This document shows positions 22,301-22,441 of a stretch of 22,441 bases of DNA, piece by piece. The stretch spans positions 1 through 22,441 of the forward strand of contig CADCPV010000182.1 of assembly GCA_902803345.1 (NCBI GenBank). Direction: 5' to 3'. The translations under genes were made by a program, and so were the position numbers. The DNA comes from an uncultured Eubacteriales bacterium (lineage in GTDB: Bacteria > Bacillota_A > Clostridia > Lachnospirales > Lachnospiraceae). Position 1 is the stretch's first letter; every line of letters begins with the position of its first letter. The notes below the pieces were generated by a model. That model saw nothing but the letters and a program-made list of their open reading frames with translations. It did not search any database and was not told the origin of the DNA.

Positions 22301-22441
22301 AGATGGAAGAGACCATCGCGATGAAGGAAAACCGCGAGCAGGCGTTTGGCGAAATGGTTGGCGACATGTACAAGAAGGAAGTTGAAAAGAAAAAGGCACT
22401 GGAGGAGCAGAATGCCCGGAAGAACCAGAACGAGGCGGGCA
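19378..22441 (+). CDS. Very large coiled-coil repeat protein, 3' end beyond window
   Basis: I do not recognise this protein. From the ATG after AGGAG it stays open for 1,021 codons to the window edge. Residues 1-147 form a mostly helical N-terminal domain without a signal peptide. Residues about 148-260 are extremely rich in Arg, Glu and Gln and could form a long single helix or coiled coil. Residues about 282-600 look folded and globular. A second charged helix spans about 602-678. Residues 720-780 hold short repeats of KMVDEVFGILD type with Pro-rich linkers. A helical module of about 60 residues, with a conserved L-x(3)-[IV]-x(2)-[LV]-x(2)-DP core, occurs at about 521-587, 790-850 and 925-980. 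No membrane segment or enzyme motif is visible. A scaffold or structural role, or a secreted factor exported without a classical signal, are guesses. Confidence 0.85.
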   Translation, partial: MPVTVEQLRRLKTQNPDRFEQNRRAMFAFSQFLYRTGQQLRREDNEAVGRQLEKYSEALEQAALDPTVPEHREKIDTALDTLSTMGEYLGKVSSSNYGAGNNCELVINSDADRENAFRDGLNAVNAYYGFQYNVNDLVDGVVDNPTENERREREQARNEWNQQRAREREQSLNQERLANQRRQQQENARRQRLENAERLEEQDRQREERRRERARQREAAEQRQREEQERRAQEERNLSPQQREQREREAQQREQQRQAGLRNMLSGNRDLSLRAARNPETPVAQKKINLAEVVAYQRELNRVQDGVRPVNMDYVNGDIQAVLDGAALAVAERQGRLDTLARMTPERLNEHVLSMEQEINRHTAGNADGAAKAGEIFAQMNSTWRLRGNSKEYRDARQAIQNYSNLQNPSQVDSYLAAQPVKEYVRKNLQHATSAVGKTRMACSMAFLKQTMSAEEFRIYCNNLNALRGIPNQVIGNRIEYDKSHPRCFVPEEIGTAEEVYNAARERVSESAQKDEKPSARDLAIMTAIKTLQAKNRGKGGEEGKYLIVEHEALQDEIEKVMRDPRFINAYQNRPNDELWEMGFHGNINTLQGYADPLRPEQQDRVNAARDRQEREERQEKENQLRAKRQAWEENETREVEKRRQKVREAQDLRRQEQEQAQREQERIQAEREEAVFLSKHTPAQKVYEDLFSDVQRLQNLYIPAQDEPGVPAPKKNHAQKMVDEVFGILDGKEVPEKPAPKIDPDKMVDEVFGILDEKPEPKESDRMAQDVFDEVLNENYVPKKSTEEVLATLIALAEMQKGVKANPKYNDKMLNTAKLQKRIDTLKNDPVVKQMARDPKLVETVKNSLQEGQKKQDKDEKQKQMYSTMHLSIVLRQEHEKKTKDKEVLDRMTVADGYHAMKKKTDAVIRGQMDFKQAVSPVAKMVALREFEEKGGVNGHLDMNALNKRVKELLKDPIIKAMGQTLTGPTKLREMEETIAMKENREQAFGEMVGDMYKKEVEKKKALEEQNARKNQNEAG
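19819..20157 (+). repeat. Arg/Glu/Gln-rich low-complexity coding segment
   Basis: This segment encodes residues about 148-260 of the giant protein, made almost wholly of Arg, Glu, Gln, Ala and Asn, with many short ER and QR alternations (for example EEQDRQREERRRERARQ). The period is not exact. Such composition is typical of a single alpha helix or coiled coil. A similar segment lies at about 21181-21411. Confidence 0.7.
21538..21708 (+). repeat. Three tandem KMVDEVFGILD-type coding repeats
   Basis: The giant protein carries KMVDEVFGILD at residues 721-731 (21538-21570) and again at 747-757 (21616-21648), then a diverged RMAQDVFDEVL at 767-777 (21676-21708). Starts are 26 and 20 residues apart, joined by Pro/Lys/Glu linkers. 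The two exact copies differ at third codon positions, so the duplication is not recent and the peptide seems to be under selection. Confidence 0.8.

Noticed and set aside
19378..22441. Plasmid mobilisation or phage tail protein as identity of the giant gene
   Set aside because: No relaxase histidine triad, no tape-measure-like membrane segments, and no mobile-element or phage genes nearby.

Overview
The window reads as chromosomal DNA from a low-to-mid GC Bacillota bacterium, most likely a gut-type clostridium (Lachnospiraceae-like). This rests on strong AGGAGG-type ribosome binding sites, TTG as an occasional start, TGA used as an ordinary stop, many extended -10 promoters, and the mix of protein families (a ThyX variant, a short variant peptide deformylase, MATE, DraG-like hydrolase). 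The lineage is an inference. Every gene I can support lies on the + strand, and I see no tRNA, rRNA, CRISPR array or insertion sequence.

Layout. 1-2500: a small acidic hypothetical protein, then a 649-residue fusion of a CPBP intramembrane protease and an alpha/beta hydrolase. 2641-4950: a MATE exporter and a Cof-type HAD phosphatase, ending at a probable terminator. 5085-6381: a promoter, a 62-residue protein that looks internally deleted, and an ADP-ribosylglycohydrolase, followed by a structured untranslated stretch and a terminator. 6361-8359: a promoter overlapping that terminator drives a nitroreductase, a flavodoxin-like protein and a lipoprotein carrying rhodanese and cyclophilin-like domains. 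8470-11347: a CocE-type hydrolase overlapping an atypical peptide deformylase, a DUF523 remnant, and a pyruvate-kinase-C-terminal-like protein. 11372-14821: a DUF2809-rhodanese fusion, a beta-carbonic anhydrase, an arylamine N-acetyltransferase, an iron-sulfur flavoprotein and a membrane protein, tightly packed. 14854-15285: a broken chromate transporter gene. 15398-18347: a serine beta-lactamase-fold hydrolase and an ABC exporter pair. 18353-19114: a strong promoter and a ThyX homologue with a divergent signature. 19378-end: an open-ended protein of more than 1,021 residues that I do not recognise.

Together most of the interior looks like an accessory detoxification and redox neighbourhood: flavoproteins, rhodaneses, an acetyltransferase, broad-specificity hydrolases, exporters and a decayed ion transporter. 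The gene order does not define one known pathway. The most novel item is the terminal giant protein. It has two long charged helices separated by folded segments, three diverged copies of a helical module ending in a conserved Asp-Pro, and a run of short KMVDEVFGILD-type repeats. Other items worth following are the three multidomain fusions, the deformylase with Met in place of the catalytic Gln, the ThyX variant with a three-cysteine tail, and the set of internally deleted genes.
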